Shown here one piece after another: positions 47,745-59,707 of a stretch of 64,000 bases of DNA; position 1 is the first letter of the stretch, and the number at the start of each line of letters is the position of its first letter. A program made the translations under genes and the position numbers. The stretch covers positions 2,294,001-2,358,000 of the forward strand of contig JABYQN010000004.1 in the NCBI GenBank assembly GCA_022606135.1, given 5' to 3'. This DNA is from Fomes fomentarius. Lineage: Eukaryota > Basidiomycota > Agaricomycetes > Polyporales > Polyporaceae. Below the pieces are notes generated by a model that saw only the letters and a list, made by a program, of their open reading frames with translations, was not told the origin of the DNA and made no database searches.

Positions 47745-48074
47745 GATGGACGTCGAGGTGAAAGAGAGCGGGATGGGGGGAGAAAGCCATGCGCAGTGCG
47801 CACGCAGGTGGTGGCTGCAGATAAGGCTGCAGGCCCTGACTCCACTAACACTAACCGAGATAACAGATTTGTTGACAAGGTAAGGACGAACTGGCGTAGG
47901 CTTATCATGTAAGTCTTGGGCAAGCCCCCCGTTATTAGCTGGCGTAACAAGGCTTATCCGAGCTGAAACTAACCGTTCTGAGTTTAAATTCGCTGCTCTG
48001 TCGCCGTGGCCCGAGCGGTGAGCCACCCGCGTCTTGATTTGCCTCCTCGTCGCCGTCGCTCCGCCCTCGCCGTC

Positions 48075-49456
48075 ATGGACATCGACGACCCTCAGTCATC
48101 GCATCATCACCAGCCGAACGCTATCGCTGGCCCATCATCTCTCCCCGACCTCCCACCGCTCTTCCTCCCACCTCCAGGTCCATCTTTTTTGCCCCGATCT
48201 CGCTCTCTTCATCCGGCTGACCTCATGCCATCTTCAGGCCCTCCTCGTCTGGTACCTCACTTCAGGAGCACAGAGGATCTCTTGACACGATTCCAGCTCT
48301 TGCCTGCCTACGACAAGTACGTGCGCCCCTTCGCTCCACCTGTCGCACAAGTCGGAGCCACAGACAAGGGCAAGGGCAAGGAGATCCCTCCAGCCGCAGC
48401 GTCGTCACCAGCTGCACCAGCAGTCGCAGGAGATGATGGAGACGACGAGGATGGGACGAAGGGCGAAAAGAAACATAAGAATTACAAGCACTTGATCAAG
48501 GCCGTCCCTGGTATGTCTCTCCATTACGCACAAGATATTGTGATGCGAAAATGGACTCCCAGGCAAGCACTCCATGCGAAAGGACGACTACCTGGCTACC
48601 CTCATAGCAGTACCTCCAAAGCAGAAGAACGATATCAAGCCCTTCTCGCAGAAGACGACAAGGGAGGCATTCTCTGTTAGCTTGGAGGGGTTGAAAGGCG
48701 TATGTCTCTCTTCTATAACCCTTGCCCTCGCTCACCCTGCTCACCCTGACGTAGTGGAATATCCATACGTTGGTAGCGGAATCCAGTCAAGCACGCGAAG
48801 ATCGCAAACGGAGGGTTCGTACCTTGTTCATTGCTTGTATTTGTCTAACTCACTTTCCTGTATCACTTCTTCCCACTCACAGAAAGAGCTGAAAAAGCTT
48901 GCGAAAGCCCAGGGGCAAACCCTGGCCCAGATTGCGGCCGCCGGAGGGCCAAATACACCGTCGGGCATGACAGCGACACCAGGTGTGGCGCCAACGTCAA
49001 ACGGCGTTTTTCCCGTTCCTGCACCTCCGCGGACAACAACCCCACGACCAGGAGTGCTGATACCTCCTGCCAGTCACCAGCAACCATCGCAGCCCCGTGG
49101 TCTGACGCCGGTTGGGATCGGCACTCCGCATTCCGTGTCAACGCCTGCGGCAGCGCCTACGCCAGCGGCGACCCCTGCAGCACAAGCCCAGCGTGGCGTC
49201 AAGCGGGAACGAGATGAGGGTGGCTTGCAAGTGAATGGGAATATCCCACCGCAAGGCATGGAAGGAGTGAAAATCGCAAAGGCGGGTGTGGCGGGAGTTC
49301 GTCCTCGGCCTGTGAAGAAGCAGCGCCTGGTACGTCATTGTCGACTGCGAACTGTGTGCGAGGTGATCGCGCGGTTCGGACACTTTCTCTTGCGAGTCAC
49401 TGACTTCGTCGCAGGATGTAAATGGCCAGCCGTATCAACAGCCAACGCCGATCTGA
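48075..49456 (+). CDS. Probable Mediator complex subunit 19 (Rox3 family)
   Basis: Mediator subunit 19 belongs to the head/middle contact region of the transcription coactivator. ATG 48075 ('M-D-I-D-D-P-Q') is the first true ATG of the frame. Exon 1 includes 'L-L-P-A-Y-D-K-Y-V-R-P-F' and 'H-K-N-Y-K-H-L-I-K-A-V-P-G'. Exon 2 (from about 48563) 'K-H-S-M-R-K-D-D-Y-L' and 'F-S-V-S-L-E-G-L-K-G'. Exon 3 begins in TGGAATATCC ('W-N-I-H-T-L') and exon 4 'K-E-L-K-K-L-A-K-A-Q'. This order of basic helix pieces is what I know from basidiomycete Rox3-like proteins. The C-terminal half is low-complexity, rich in Pro, Thr and Ala. The last exon reads 'D-V-N-G-Q-P-Y-Q-Q-P-T-P-I' and stops at 49456. Assignment rests on remembered family resemblance. 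Confidence 0.62.
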
Positions 49457-51042
49457 TAGTCATTGCAAGCCGTCCACCCGCCCCCTTCAATCACCATGCT
49501 CTCTAATGATTCATTGTCCCGATCATCACAGCGCTTTCACCCTCAACACATAATCACGACCCATCACTCCCGTCTCGATTCCCCCACACGTCTTCCTCAT
49601 TGCATCACACAAACTCATTCTCGTCCCCGTCATCGTTAGCATCCGCCATCACAATTCATCCCCATCACGCCTGCATGGGTCATGCAACATAGACGAGACT
49701 TGCATCGCTTCTCGCATATCATCCTCGTATCCACTCCATTAGTTACTGGAATTTCGCTCTGGGCTCCTCAGTGCTTGTATTGTTCGATTTTACCGGGCGT
49801 CGTCATATGGATGCATGTTCGAAAACCTGTTCGAATACTGTTGTTCAGACAGCATCCTGCAGAATGACACGCCCACCTGCATCACCATGCCTCCCCTGAT
49901 GCAGTGCATCCTAGACCCAGTGCAGTCTTTTATGTAATGTGAGTAGTCGGTACAAGATTAGCTCATCTTGTTTCCATAATCTGACCACGCATGCCACTCG
50001 GATAATCGGGCGGGCACGGCGCGACTCTAGCCCTTATGAGGACGTCTCCAAGTTATACGCGATATTGTGGGCTGTCACATGGCATTCCGAACTCCACTGG
50101 CTACCAGGCTAGGATCGCAAATTCAGACCAGTCTATTGACTCTCTACCAATTAGTGGTATCCAATTCCTATCCAGGTGTCGTAAGTAACTTCGTCCCTTC
50201 TCAGGCACGTCGGTGCTGGAGACTCGGGAGGTGATGACCACCATTCGGGATACATGCGGACTCGACGCTCTGGACGGAGTTGTCGTAGACTCGCCCGCAG
50301 TTCCGTTGGAGCGCGCAGAACACCGTACACAGGCCCGGCCAATTGAGAATGTACTCCAGACAATGGGTTGAATCGACTCTGCGAACACTTCAGACGCCTC
50401 GCGCGCATCGTCACGGACACTCGGAATTGTCATGCGTCCCGGAGGCGCATGAGTCTGTATGCACCTATATATTACAATGATTTGTGCGATTGTGGGATTC
50501 CTGCTCGCCGCTAGTTCAAGCTGTCACTATAGTCACTGCTGGCAGTACTTACTGATAGTTCGCTAGTCCGGAATCGGCTACATACGATCTTTTCGTTATC
50601 AGTATCACAAACAACTTTCCCACAGTTGGGTCATCGTTACCACGTCTGTTGAAACAATCGCTCGCCAGCGGCCACTCCGTTTGTTGCCCTCACTCCATCC
50701 CTCGCAGCGACTACCTTCATATGCATCCCAACGGCCTGCCCACCGTTTGACTTTGCAGTAAGTACGACACAATAGCACCCCATCAGGGCGGGTTGTGCAA
50801 ATTCTCGCAGCGTATCTATTAGTAGTGAATTAGCCCCCTAGACCATTACTCCACGGTGTACGCACGCGCCAGGCTACTCTTACCCTCGGGACACCAAAAC
50901 ATAACCGCTCGTTCAAGCCTGTAAGTTCACTAACCCCTTCATCTAGTAGCGAGCTCTGACTGACAGCCGTCCTCGTGCAGCCGTGCTACGTTGAGCCTAG
51001 CACTCACAGAAGTAACTAAGGATTGAGTATTAGCAACCACAC
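49457..51042. other. Stretch without recognised gene
   Basis: A C/T-rich 3' flank of the Mediator gene (49500-49680) is followed by sequence with short frames only. A minus-strand frame at 50101-50433 is unassigned. Confidence 0.4.
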
Positions 51043-52085
51043 GATGTGGCCCTTTAACCGCCGCTCCCACAAACTCCTGAACAACAAAGAGAGGGTGCTG
51101 ATCATTGGCGCCTCTAGTGGGCTTGGGCGCGCTGTGGCGCACCGGTACGCTTCCCGCGGCGCGCGTCTTTGCATTGTCGCCCGCAGAGAGGATGAGCTTG
51201 CCAGGGTCGTAGAGGAATGCAAGGAGTATCGCGCGGAAGGCACCAACATGACGGCAATCGAAAATACAGAGGAAATCATATTTGCTGTCCGCGCGGACTT
51301 CACCGACATTGACGATGTGTTGCGCGTTCGCTCCAAGGTGGAAGAAGGTATGCTTAGAGCTATAACTGAGGGTGTGTAGCTCACTCTCGTGTTCCATAGT
51401 ATGGGGTGGCATAGACACACTTGTTGTCAGCGCGGCAGTGATGACGCTGCGACCCCTCTATGAACTCTCTGGGTTGGACATGCAAGGGTGCAAATTCACA
51501 CCGCAGCAAGTGGATAAAGCTGGCATCGAACGTGTTGTGAAAACGGCAAATCAAGCTGTGAAGAGCAACTACATTGGTCCCCTGATCATCTTCACTGTCT
51601 TTGTAAGTTCCCGCGTCTCACAACATAGTTTTCCACACTGACTGCGTGAGACTCGATAGGTTCCCGTGCTAGCACAATCCTCTGCGCCCGCCGCGCTACT
51701 GATTTCTAGCCTCGGTGCCGTCGTTCCCGCACCCTCGCTCTCGATCTACAATTCGACCAAAGCCGCTTCTCTCATGCTCTTTCAAGTCATCGCCATCGAG
51801 TACCCATTCATTCAATGGACACGGATCCTTCCGTCCGTCATGCGTGGGGAGAACTTCTTCGCCACCTCTATCGATGGCGGCACAGTACGCTCGGGAGATC
51901 CCCAAACATTCGGGCTTGAGCATGCGGATGTCGCCAAGCGTGCTGTCGCAGCCGTGGACAGGGGCGAGCAAGCTGTGATGTATCCCGCGCACTTGGGATG
52001 GTTCGCACACTTCACGTACTGGTTATTCCCGGCGGTCGTTGTGGATTACGTGAAGAAGATGTATAAGTATGAAGTTCGGTATTAG
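51043..52085 (+). CDS. Short-chain dehydrogenase/reductase, membrane-associated type
   Basis: An NAD(P)-dependent oxidoreductase. From ATG 51043 ('M-W-P-F-N-R-R-S'), exon 1 has the nucleotide loop 'I-G-A-S-S-G-L-G-R-A-V-A' and 'C-I-V-A-R-R-E-D-E-L'. Two introns follow: GTATGC at about 51347 to the AG before 51401, and GTAAGT at about 51603 to 51660. Exon 2 has 'L-V-V-S-A-A-V-M' where most members have N-A-A/N-A-G. Exon 3 carries the active site: 'L-I-S-S-L-G-A-V-V-P' with Ser, and 'Y-N-S-T-K-A-A' (Y-x-x-x-K). The C terminus 'Y-W-L-F-P-A-V-V-V-D-Y' is hydrophobic, as in 11-beta-HSD/DHRS7-like proteins. It lacks the KDSR hallmarks of the gene at 26189, so it is a different subfamily. An AONS pseudogene starts 100 bases behind it on the same strand. 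Confidence 0.85.
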
Positions 52086-52184
52086 CCTGCGCTGTTCTTA
52101 TGGTCTATCAGAACATCAGGCGTTGCAATACACCCACCTGCACACCCTCGGTCCACCATCGTCTGAGAGTATCCGAAAGGACCT

Positions 52185-53273
52185 TGTGAACATGCCACAG
52201 AAGGGAGAGCCGTCGTCTTCGACAAGCTCGTCCACGCTTCCATCAGAGATGGTTTGCACGCATCGCCCCATCTGAAGGCCGACGGAGCGGTATATCCATT
52301 CCGTTACAATTCGGTCGCATCCTTCCGCGAGCGCGTGGGGCACGCGCTCAAGCGACACCCCAATATCGCAGCGGGAAGGGGTACGCTCTTTGTGGCTGTC
52401 GAGACACTGTACAGCATGGATGGCGATTACGCTCCATTGCGACAGATATTCGATGCCGCCGAAGAGCTGATCCCGAAAGGATCTGCGCATCTCATGGTGG
52501 ACGAAGCGCACACCTCCGGTATCTTTGGTCCAGATGGACGCGGACTCGTGTTCGAGCTTGGCTTGGAAACCCGCGTTCATACGGTTCTGCATACCTTCAG
52601 CAAAACGTGGGGGATGAGCGGTTGTGCGTGACTTCCCTTCCGTCAAATATCCGACGAAGCACGGAACTGACGAGTGATGCAGCGATCATGATGACTTCTC
52701 CCCTCGTCAGGAATTACATGCTCCTGTACGGCAGGCCGATGTTGTACTCGTTGCCACACTCCCACGTTTGTGCGCTCAACACGACCTTTGACTATGTCAC
52801 TGGCCCGGATGGCGTACTGGTGCGTGCATGCTGCAATCCACCTTAAGAAGGAATGTCACTCACTTTGACCACAGCTTCGGGAGCGACTCCGCAAGCTGTG
52901 CAACTACTTCGGCCAGATTCTGGAGACCGCGTTGCGCCATGTCCCGCCAGACTTGCTTTCGCTATGCACACGCGATATCCCCGTCGACTACCCATCGAAG
53001 GTCTTTAGCCCGATCTTCCCCTTGATCAGTCACTCACCCAGGAGCCTCGAGGACTTCCTGAGACCATTCGGGTATGCCGTCACGGCAATCCCGTACCCTA
53101 CCGTCCCAAGGGGCGAGGAGCGTATTCGCGTCGTGCTTCACGCTTCGAACACTGAGGAGGAGCTCGACCAGTTCGTGACGCGTGTGTTGCAGTGGGTGAC
53201 CTCAGTGATGGATGCGGCTGAGCGAAGGAACGAAGGTGGAGCGGCCGCAACAGCAGCTACGGGCAATGCTTAA
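52185..53273 (+). pseudogene. 5'-truncated AONS-like pseudogene
   Basis: Similarity to AONS copy 3 starts abruptly near 52190 at 'M-P-Q-K-G', so roughly the first 140 residues are absent, including the S-R-L and G-Y-D-x-N motifs. Against copy 3 one base is missing near 52204, shifting the frame at once. From there the sequence is well kept: 'Y-S-M-D-G-D-Y-A-P-L', 'D-E-A-H-T-S-G', 'H-T-F-S-K-T-W-G'. The first donor is eroded (GTTGTG where copy 3 has GTACGT). Exon 2 (52683-52819) is 137 bases, two codons shorter than the 143 of the intact copies. Exon 3 from 52875 runs to the stop at 53273. Good preservation suggests recent loss, or an origin as a partial duplicate. Confidence 0.85.
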
Positions 53274-55547
53274 CTTATTTGGAGCTTGTAAGCGATAAAG
53301 AAGATTTGCGGACTCACCTACTTGTTCTAACATATCACTGGACGCGTTTCAAAGTGATGTATCACGGGCTGGTATCCCACTCTCGAGAGCGCGTCGCCTG
53401 TGGTATCCATTGCAGTACTTGACGACTAGGCTGAAGTCGCCAGAAAAATGAGATCTGGAAAAATCTGAGGACAAGAATGAAATAGAGATTGTCGTTTGGC
53501 GAGATCCTTTAATATTGCTGGGCGTGGCATCGTGTTCCGTCAAGGGCGCGCTGACGACTCGGATAGAGGCGAGATCGAATTCAAACCTAGTACTAACGTG
53601 TAGCCGCCCATAGGACCGGGGTTTGCCGACGGGTCGCCCAGTTAGAAAGTCACGGCAGACTCCAACGGCAAGGTAGATGGTGATGAAGATACACGAAGGT
53701 ACGTATGGATAGCATGTGCTAAGGAGCGTTCCAAATGAACAGCATACGTACGGTACAAACTAATCACCAGAGGTACCGATGACTGAATCAGTAGTATATC
53801 AGTCAGTGTTCCGAGTCCAGTTCAACCTGTTTCCTTCAAGTTTTACTTTGGAGGACTCCCCGTCACTGGCAGTCTTCTCGTAGCAACGCATTCAGGACTT
53901 ATGAGGTTTGCTGAACTACTAGGGATGCGGGAGGCGTTCAGATGACATTGACTCACGGGGGAGCTGGGCAGGCATAAGCGGTTATCGCCGACTTCGTGCC
54001 TATCCCGAACTCTGACACTGAGCACATGAAGAGAAGAGACGAGGACGAGAAGAAGGAGAATTTGTTGAGTCGTGGGCTCTTCTGACTTACCTTCATCTAG
54101 CCTGCATTCCGACCAGCTTGGCAGCCCGCGTTGTAGCCGTGCGCGTGATGCATGAGCTAAACCGCCTCTCCGGCGGCAGTGTGCTCGGTGAGGGACTTCT
54201 AGAGTCCCCGTTCACGCAGCCTGCGAGCACCACTGGTTGCACGACGAGCAAGAAGCTAGAAGAATTAACTACTCTATGTTACTCATTAGAAGAGGAAGAG
54301 CGTACAAACCTCTAGTCGCCGTCGAAAAATACTTGTCTTGAACCACATCCATCTGCAAAGGTGACGCAAAAGAGACTCTCCAACCTCCGGCAAGTTGGGC
54401 CTCCACTTGCCCTATACGAACATTCGGGCCGACCCTATCCACCAATCAGTATGTCGGGCTCAACAGGTTGAGTTGAGAAGGCACCGGGGCCTAGAACCTT
54501 GACGGAGATTTTGCTGACCACTAGAAACTTCCGCTAAAAGCCTACCCGGGCTGATATTGTTCCTACCGGCATGTGGGATAGGACCTGATAGAACTCACAT
54601 ATAGCGACGGGCCGTGCACATGCTTGTGATCACGGATTGCCACGCCCATTCCATCCACTTGATAACGGGTTGTTTCACGTACCATGAACTTGGTGTATCC
54701 CTTGGGCCACGTGCCGCTCGCGCTCGTTCGAACTGCGCAGACAGTGTCGGCAATATCATTTTATTCTCATTCATGAAAGCCTAAGCGTCGATATTAGATA
54801 TCAGCTGTACTGAAGTCTTGGACGGCGAATCTGTCTGCCATCTGGGAACGTGTGCGGGTATGTGCTGCGGAATTAAAGGCATGGACCGATCATTGCAAAT
54901 TGCGCCAGCTAGAGAAACCCATCGCTTCTTAAGCGGTGTCGGCAAGTCTGAAAGGATGATTGTACATTTAGAGAGCATTCAAGTCAAGGAAGGTCAAGGA
55001 GCGTGCATGAGTGACTGGACGCCATTGATGACCTTGTGGCCTTGTGGTAAGGAATGTTCCAATGGCTGATGAATGTTAGGTTGTCCAACGGTGGACAGGA
55101 TCACGCTGACGCGTGTACCAGATCCGAACTCTCGCAGGCGTTTGGGCGATTCCGTATGAGGCGCATCACGACCATGCAACTGTCTTGGACCTACTTAATG
55201 CGTCGTTATTAAAGGGGGCTCTAATCTGCAAATCCACTCTCACGCTCTTCTCATTACCGAGAGATGTCCTCGCACCGCTCGAGAAGCTGAAGCCCTCCCC
55301 AAGGCGACCTTAGCACAAGTATCCGCCCGTGCTATCGTATGATGCACTTGCTAGAATGGGAAAACCGAGCCAGCCATAGGTATAGAGATTGCTGTTGAGC
55401 TTAACCGCGCATCTGCTGATACCAGTGAGCGCGCCGGAAAACGTACGTCCACGCAGTCTGGGCAAACGCGTTTGAGAGAAGATCAACAGTTACGGCATCT
55501 CCCAACCTTTGCCGTAATTCAGCTTGACATCCACAAACTGTGAAAGA
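53274..55547. other. Stretch without recognised gene
   Basis: This separates the truncated AONS pseudogene from AONS copy 3. Only short frames are present (for example 54118-54315); no mobile-element signature was seen. Confidence 0.4.
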
Positions 55548-55557
55548 TTATATATAC
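55548..55557 (+). promoter_or_regulatory. TATA-like box of AONS copy 3
   Basis: TTATATATAC lies about 78-87 bases before the ATG at 55635. It makes the earlier in-frame ATG at 55566, only 9 bases downstream, an unlikely start. Confidence 0.55.
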
Positions 55558-55634
55558 CAACATACATGCCGACCGAGATGATCGTCAACGACTCCGAACC
55601 CCTCAGTATTCGCTCTGTACCCTCCCCAGACAAG

Positions 55635-57082
55635 ATGGCTGACGTGCCGCTCCACGCCAAGCTCGAGAACATCATCGAGAGAAGGCGGCAGATGAAGGTT
55701 TCATGCCCAGATCTCCTCACACCAATGCCCACTAAGGCCGACCTCTTCTCCAACGACTTTCTCTCCGTGACCACCGCGCCGCGGGTGCGCGAGGCGTTCC
55801 TCAAGAACGTGGTCAAGCTTCCTCTCGTCATCGGTTCCGCTGGTTCCCGCCTCCTCACCGGAAACACCGTCTCACACACACAATTCGAGACGCGCGCGCG
55901 CGAGCTATGGGGAAGCTTTCCAGGGGCCCAGGCCACGGCCGCAGTCCTCTTCAACACCGGCTACGACGGCAACCTCGCCTTCTTCTCAACTGTCCCGCAG
56001 AAGGGGGATGCCGTCGTGAGCGACGAGCTCATCCATGCTTCCATCCGGGACGGCTTACACGCATCGCCGCACCTGAACGCTGACGGTGCACTGTACACCT
56101 TCCGGCATAATTCAGTCCCGTCCTTCCGGGAGCGCGTACAGCACGCGCTCAAGCGCCATCCTGACATCGCAGCCGGCAAGAGCACCCTATTCGTCGCCGT
56201 CGAAACGCTGTATAGCATGGAAGGCGACTATGCCCCCCTTCGAGAGATCTTCGACGTAGCAGACGAGCTGATCCCGAAGGGGAGCGTCCATATCATGGTG
56301 GATGAAGCGCATACGTCGGGTATCTTTGGTACACAAGGGCGCGGTCTCCTCTTCGAGCTCGGTTTAGAAGGCCGCGTCCATACCGTCCTTCACACCTTCA
56401 GCAAGGCATGGGGGGTGAGCGGCGGTACGTGTTCTCCATGTCACCTTGCAGGCCGACGTTGACAAGTATACAGCGATAATAATGACGTCGCCGCTTATTA
56501 GGCACTTCATGATTCTGTACGGCAAGCCAATGTTGTACTCGACGTCCCTCCCACACTCCCACATCTGTGCGCTCAACACGACCTTCGACTATGTCACCAG
56601 CCTGGAAGGCGACGTGGTGGGTGTACTCTTCTCCCTTTCTCCCTGACCCCCATAGAAGTGCTGACACACCTTGTACAAAGCAACGCGAACGTCTCCGCCT
56701 GCTGGCGAAGTACTTCACCCAGGCTCTCGAGACGGCGTTGCGTCATGTCCCGCCGGATTTGCTCCGGTTGCGTCAGCGCGACATCCCCACCGACTATCCT
56801 TCGATTGTCTTCAGCCCGATCTTCCCATTGATCAGCCACTCGCCCAAGGATCTTGAAGAGTTCTTGAAGCCACGTGGGTACGCTGTAACCGCGATTCCGT
56901 ACCCCACTGTACCGAAGGGCGAGGAGCGCATCCGCGTCGTTGTACACGCGGCCAATACGGAGGAGGAGCTTGACGAGTTCATCAGGTACTTGTTGGAATG
57001 GGTTGACATTAGGCAAAGGGCTGAGCGAGGAAAGGAGAGGAAGATAGAGAGACCGCAGCGGCCACTGCGTGCGATGCTCTGA
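55635..57082 (+). CDS. AONS-like PLP enzyme, copy 3
   Basis: Three exons, 55635-56424, 56474-56616 and 56681-57082 (790, 143 and 402 bases), give 444 residues in frame. The start 'M-A-D-V-P-L-H-A-K-L-E' matches copies 1 and 2. Motifs are canonical: 'L-F-S-N-D-F-L-S-V', 'G-S-A-G-S-R-L-L-T-G-N', 'L-F-N-T-G-Y-D-G-N', 'D-E-A-H-T-S-G' and 'H-T-F-S-K-A-W-G-V-S-G-G' with the PLP lysine. A slightly longer loop ('W-G-S-F-P-G-A-Q-A-T-A') precedes the G-Y-D motif; its DNA starts with an alternating GC run at 55889-55902, a place prone to length change. The C-terminal domain has 'F-S-P-I-F-P-L-I-S-H-S' and 'N-T-E-E-E-L-D-E-F'. It is closest to the pseudogene at 52185. It faces a membrane-protein remnant. 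Confidence 0.88.
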
Positions 57083-57118
57083 ATGTCTCGCATTTCATAT
57101 GGGAAATCGAAGTACAAC

Positions 57119-57650
57119 TCACATATGTATCAGACATGGGTACCGTATAACTCGGGCTTCTGGCACTACTTTTATAAGTCCGTCTTCGTGATGGCGACTT
57201 GTGCACGCCGATAATTGGTCCGCGACGTAAAGAGCTATTGATACTGATGCTGTCAATGGCCCAATAGAAGTATTCAGACGGACTGTCTCTGGGGCGTTGG
57301 CGCACGTAATGCCGTCGTGGAAGGTGATCTTGAGACAGACAATGACAAAGATGATGGTAGGATAGCGAACATCTCAGTGGAAGCAGAGATACGCAGTAAC
57401 TGAAGAGCGCACCGTGAGATGAGCCAACATGTCCGAGATGACGTACACCCCATTGTTGTCCAGCATGAAGAGGACCACGGTGATGATCTAAGACAAGACG
57501 ATAATGATCAACGCTCATTTCCAGCTTAGAGAGGCTGCAGTAAACATACGAGAGCAATACAATATACTGCACCAGACTCGATGACGAGCAACATGCTGAA
57601 GTTTCGCCCTCCAGCATGCATACCTACATTCATGGATCGGAGCACCCGGT
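57119..57650 (-). pseudogene. 3' remnant of the seven-pass membrane protein gene
   Basis: Three 3' exons match the intact gene at 1156-2827 in order: 'M-L-L-V-I-E-S-G-A-V-Y-C-I' near 57590 (intact: 'L-L-V-V-I-E-S-G-V'), 'L-D-N-N-G-V-Y-V-I-S-D-M-L-A-H-L' near 57440, and 'Y-P-T-I-I-F-V-I-V-C-L-K' near 57355. The tail that follows is different and short, ending at 57119. Upstream exons, including the W-R-x-W-V-L-W segment, are missing. Like the AONS remnant/membrane gene pair at 190-2827, it stands tail to tail with an AONS gene. Confidence 0.75.
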
Positions 57651-58319
57651 TATGCTACCTTCAGAGCGAGGTGTATGAGAATGGTCTAGTCACAGTAGCA
57701 CTGGCAGTGGGAACTTCCTTGTGTTCCCTTCTGGTATGTCCGCAGTCTTCGGCGCTTACCGACCCGCTTCGCACCTGGTTCACATTCGCACCATCTCTGG
57801 GCACATCTCTGCCCCACTATAAATCATCAAGGACTCAAGATCAAAGTGAAGCGGTGCCCTCGTTAAACGGGGATGCGTGAACCGAAAGTAAGTTGTGCGC
57901 CGGTCAGCGCATTGGAGTCGAGAAGTTCGAACGTACTAGTAGTACCCACATTGATTGTCGCTCGGAAATCTGAGTTGTCAGTGGCTAGAAGTGGTGGCAG
58001 TTTAAGAAGACCGCGAAACAGTCGGTTGTCGCCAGGCAGGCAGCTGCACGGACTCACGCAAATGCTCAACATCCACAATATGTCTGTGATTGATTGGGGG
58101 GCCTAACTACCACTCCTGACAGTGCGTGGCAAGTCCTTTGCGCTTCTGTGGGTTCCGACTTGGGAGAAATGTATCTGATCTCCTTCCCCTCTGCTTCGCG
58201 CATACCAGACTTCGTCACGTCCTCAGGCAAGCTTTGTAGCAATGAAGCCCGTGATGTATAGTACGTATGTTTACATGAGGATACACAATTCTTCTTGTTA
58301 TGACTGCGTCCGTTGATAC
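57651..58319. other. Stretch without recognised gene
   Basis: This lies between the membrane-protein remnant and the 3' end of the GH105 gene. The missing exons of the remnant were looked for here and not found. Confidence 0.45.
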
Positions 58320-59707
58320 CTAGATGAACGTTCTCAGGTGCTCGGTGAGGGCAAGTAGGGCCAAGCTCTGGCCGTAAGGCATGCTCGTCAACGGAATCTT
58401 CTTGTACTCCTCCGGGTCGTCGAAGACCGGTGTGCCGAACGACGTCTGCAGCAGCTCGCCAGCCTCGGAGATGTTCGCCAAAACACCTTCCATCGCCTTC
58501 TTCGCGGCGTTCACGTACTTTTCCTCCTTTGGGATGTAACGCAAGCGAATTGCCTTGGCGATGCCGTACGCGAAGCCCGCCGTCGCCGACGCCTCGAGGT
58601 ACGAAGTCGGGTCGTCGATGAGCGTGTGCCAGAGCCCGGTCTTCTGATCCTGGTACTTGACGAGCGCGTCGATCTGCGCGACGAGGGAAGTGGTGAGGAA
58701 AAGCCGGACGGCGTCCGTCTGAGGCAGGTTGAGCATTTCGATGAAATCGGGGATGGCCACGGTCACCCAACAGTTGCCGCGGCCCCACCTGGCTCTGCCA
58801 AAGTGGTGGCGCCCGTCAAACGTCCAGCCTACGGCGGACCGCAATTAGCCTCTACCCGACTCCGGACCGCAGCGAGTTCATCTTGCACTTACCATGAAAC
58901 CAGAGGCCGGTCTCTAAGTCCTGAAGGTATTTGATACTACGTCTGTCAATACTAGAGCTGACCGGGTGTCAATGAAATACTTACTGCAGCAAGAACTGAC
59001 GCTTGGCTTCTTCGACGTAGTGGGGTCGGTTCAAAACGAGGCCTATCTTGGCGAGTGGAAGGACGCTCATCATGAGCGTATCGTCCCATAGCTGCTGGTA
59101 GTTGTCGGTGAGGTACGTGATATGCTGAAGCCCGCCCTCCTCCGTGCGAGGCATATCGTTCACCACCCATTCCGCCCAGGAATCCAAATGAGACAGGTAG
59201 TTGGCAGCGCCCCTCTCATGTAGGTACGCCGCAGTCAGGAGGGGTGACATAGTATTCACATTCTACAACGGTCGCGTTAGGGGCTGTCCGCACATGTGAC
59301 CGATCGCCAACACTCACCTTTGTCGTACCGATCTCGAACCTGTCTTTGAACCAAGCAAGGGCGATGTCCAGGGCACGCTGGTCCCCGGTGATCTCGTGGA
59401 ACTTGAGCAATCCATACAGGCCTAGAGAAGCTGTCAACTTCGTTCTCGTGATGCGACGATGAAGGGTGCCTTACCCACTCCGTGTGTCCACTAGAACGGA
59501 TTCCGGTGAGCGCGCACCTCAGGCACGAAAACCCCAGAAAATACTGACCTCCCAGTCCTCCCAGCCTTTGGTGTCGATTATACGACCATCGGCCAACGGC
59601 AGGAGAAACTCGCCCGTCTCATCCTTGATGTTGACGAGACAAGTTATGAGATTGTTGATATGCTTGACGGTCGCGACCTTTTCCTTGTTGATATTTCTGA
59701 AGGACAT
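58320..59707 (-). CDS. GH105 unsaturated rhamnogalacturonyl hydrolase-like enzyme
   Basis: Enzymes of glycoside hydrolase family 105 remove the unsaturated uronic acid left by pectin lyases, often inside the cell. From ATG 59707 ('M-S-F-R-N-I-N-K-E-K-V'; no signal peptide seen) the exons read 'G-W-E-D-W-E', a tiny exon 'W-T-H-G-V', 'G-L-Y-G-L-L-K-F-H-E' and 'N-T-M-S-P-L-L-T-A-A'. Then comes 'Y-Q-Q-L-W-D-D-T-L-M-M', where the W-x-D-D-x-x-M Asp pair is the catalytic signature. Later 'G-R-A-R-W-G-R-G-N-C-W' replaces the usual R-G-N-G-W, and 'L-E-A-S-A-T-A-G-F-A-Y-G' is typical. It ends 'H-L-R-T-F-I' with TAG at 58320. All junctions are in frame. It is transcribed divergently from an MFS gene across 377 bases. 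Confidence 0.87.

Noticed and set aside
55889..55902. Alternating GC run as a microsatellite feature
   Set aside because: It is short and lies within codons of AONS copy 3 that translate sensibly; mentioned there only.
58066..58788. 240-codon minus-strand frame
   Set aside because: It is another frame of the last GH105 exon and lacks family motifs.
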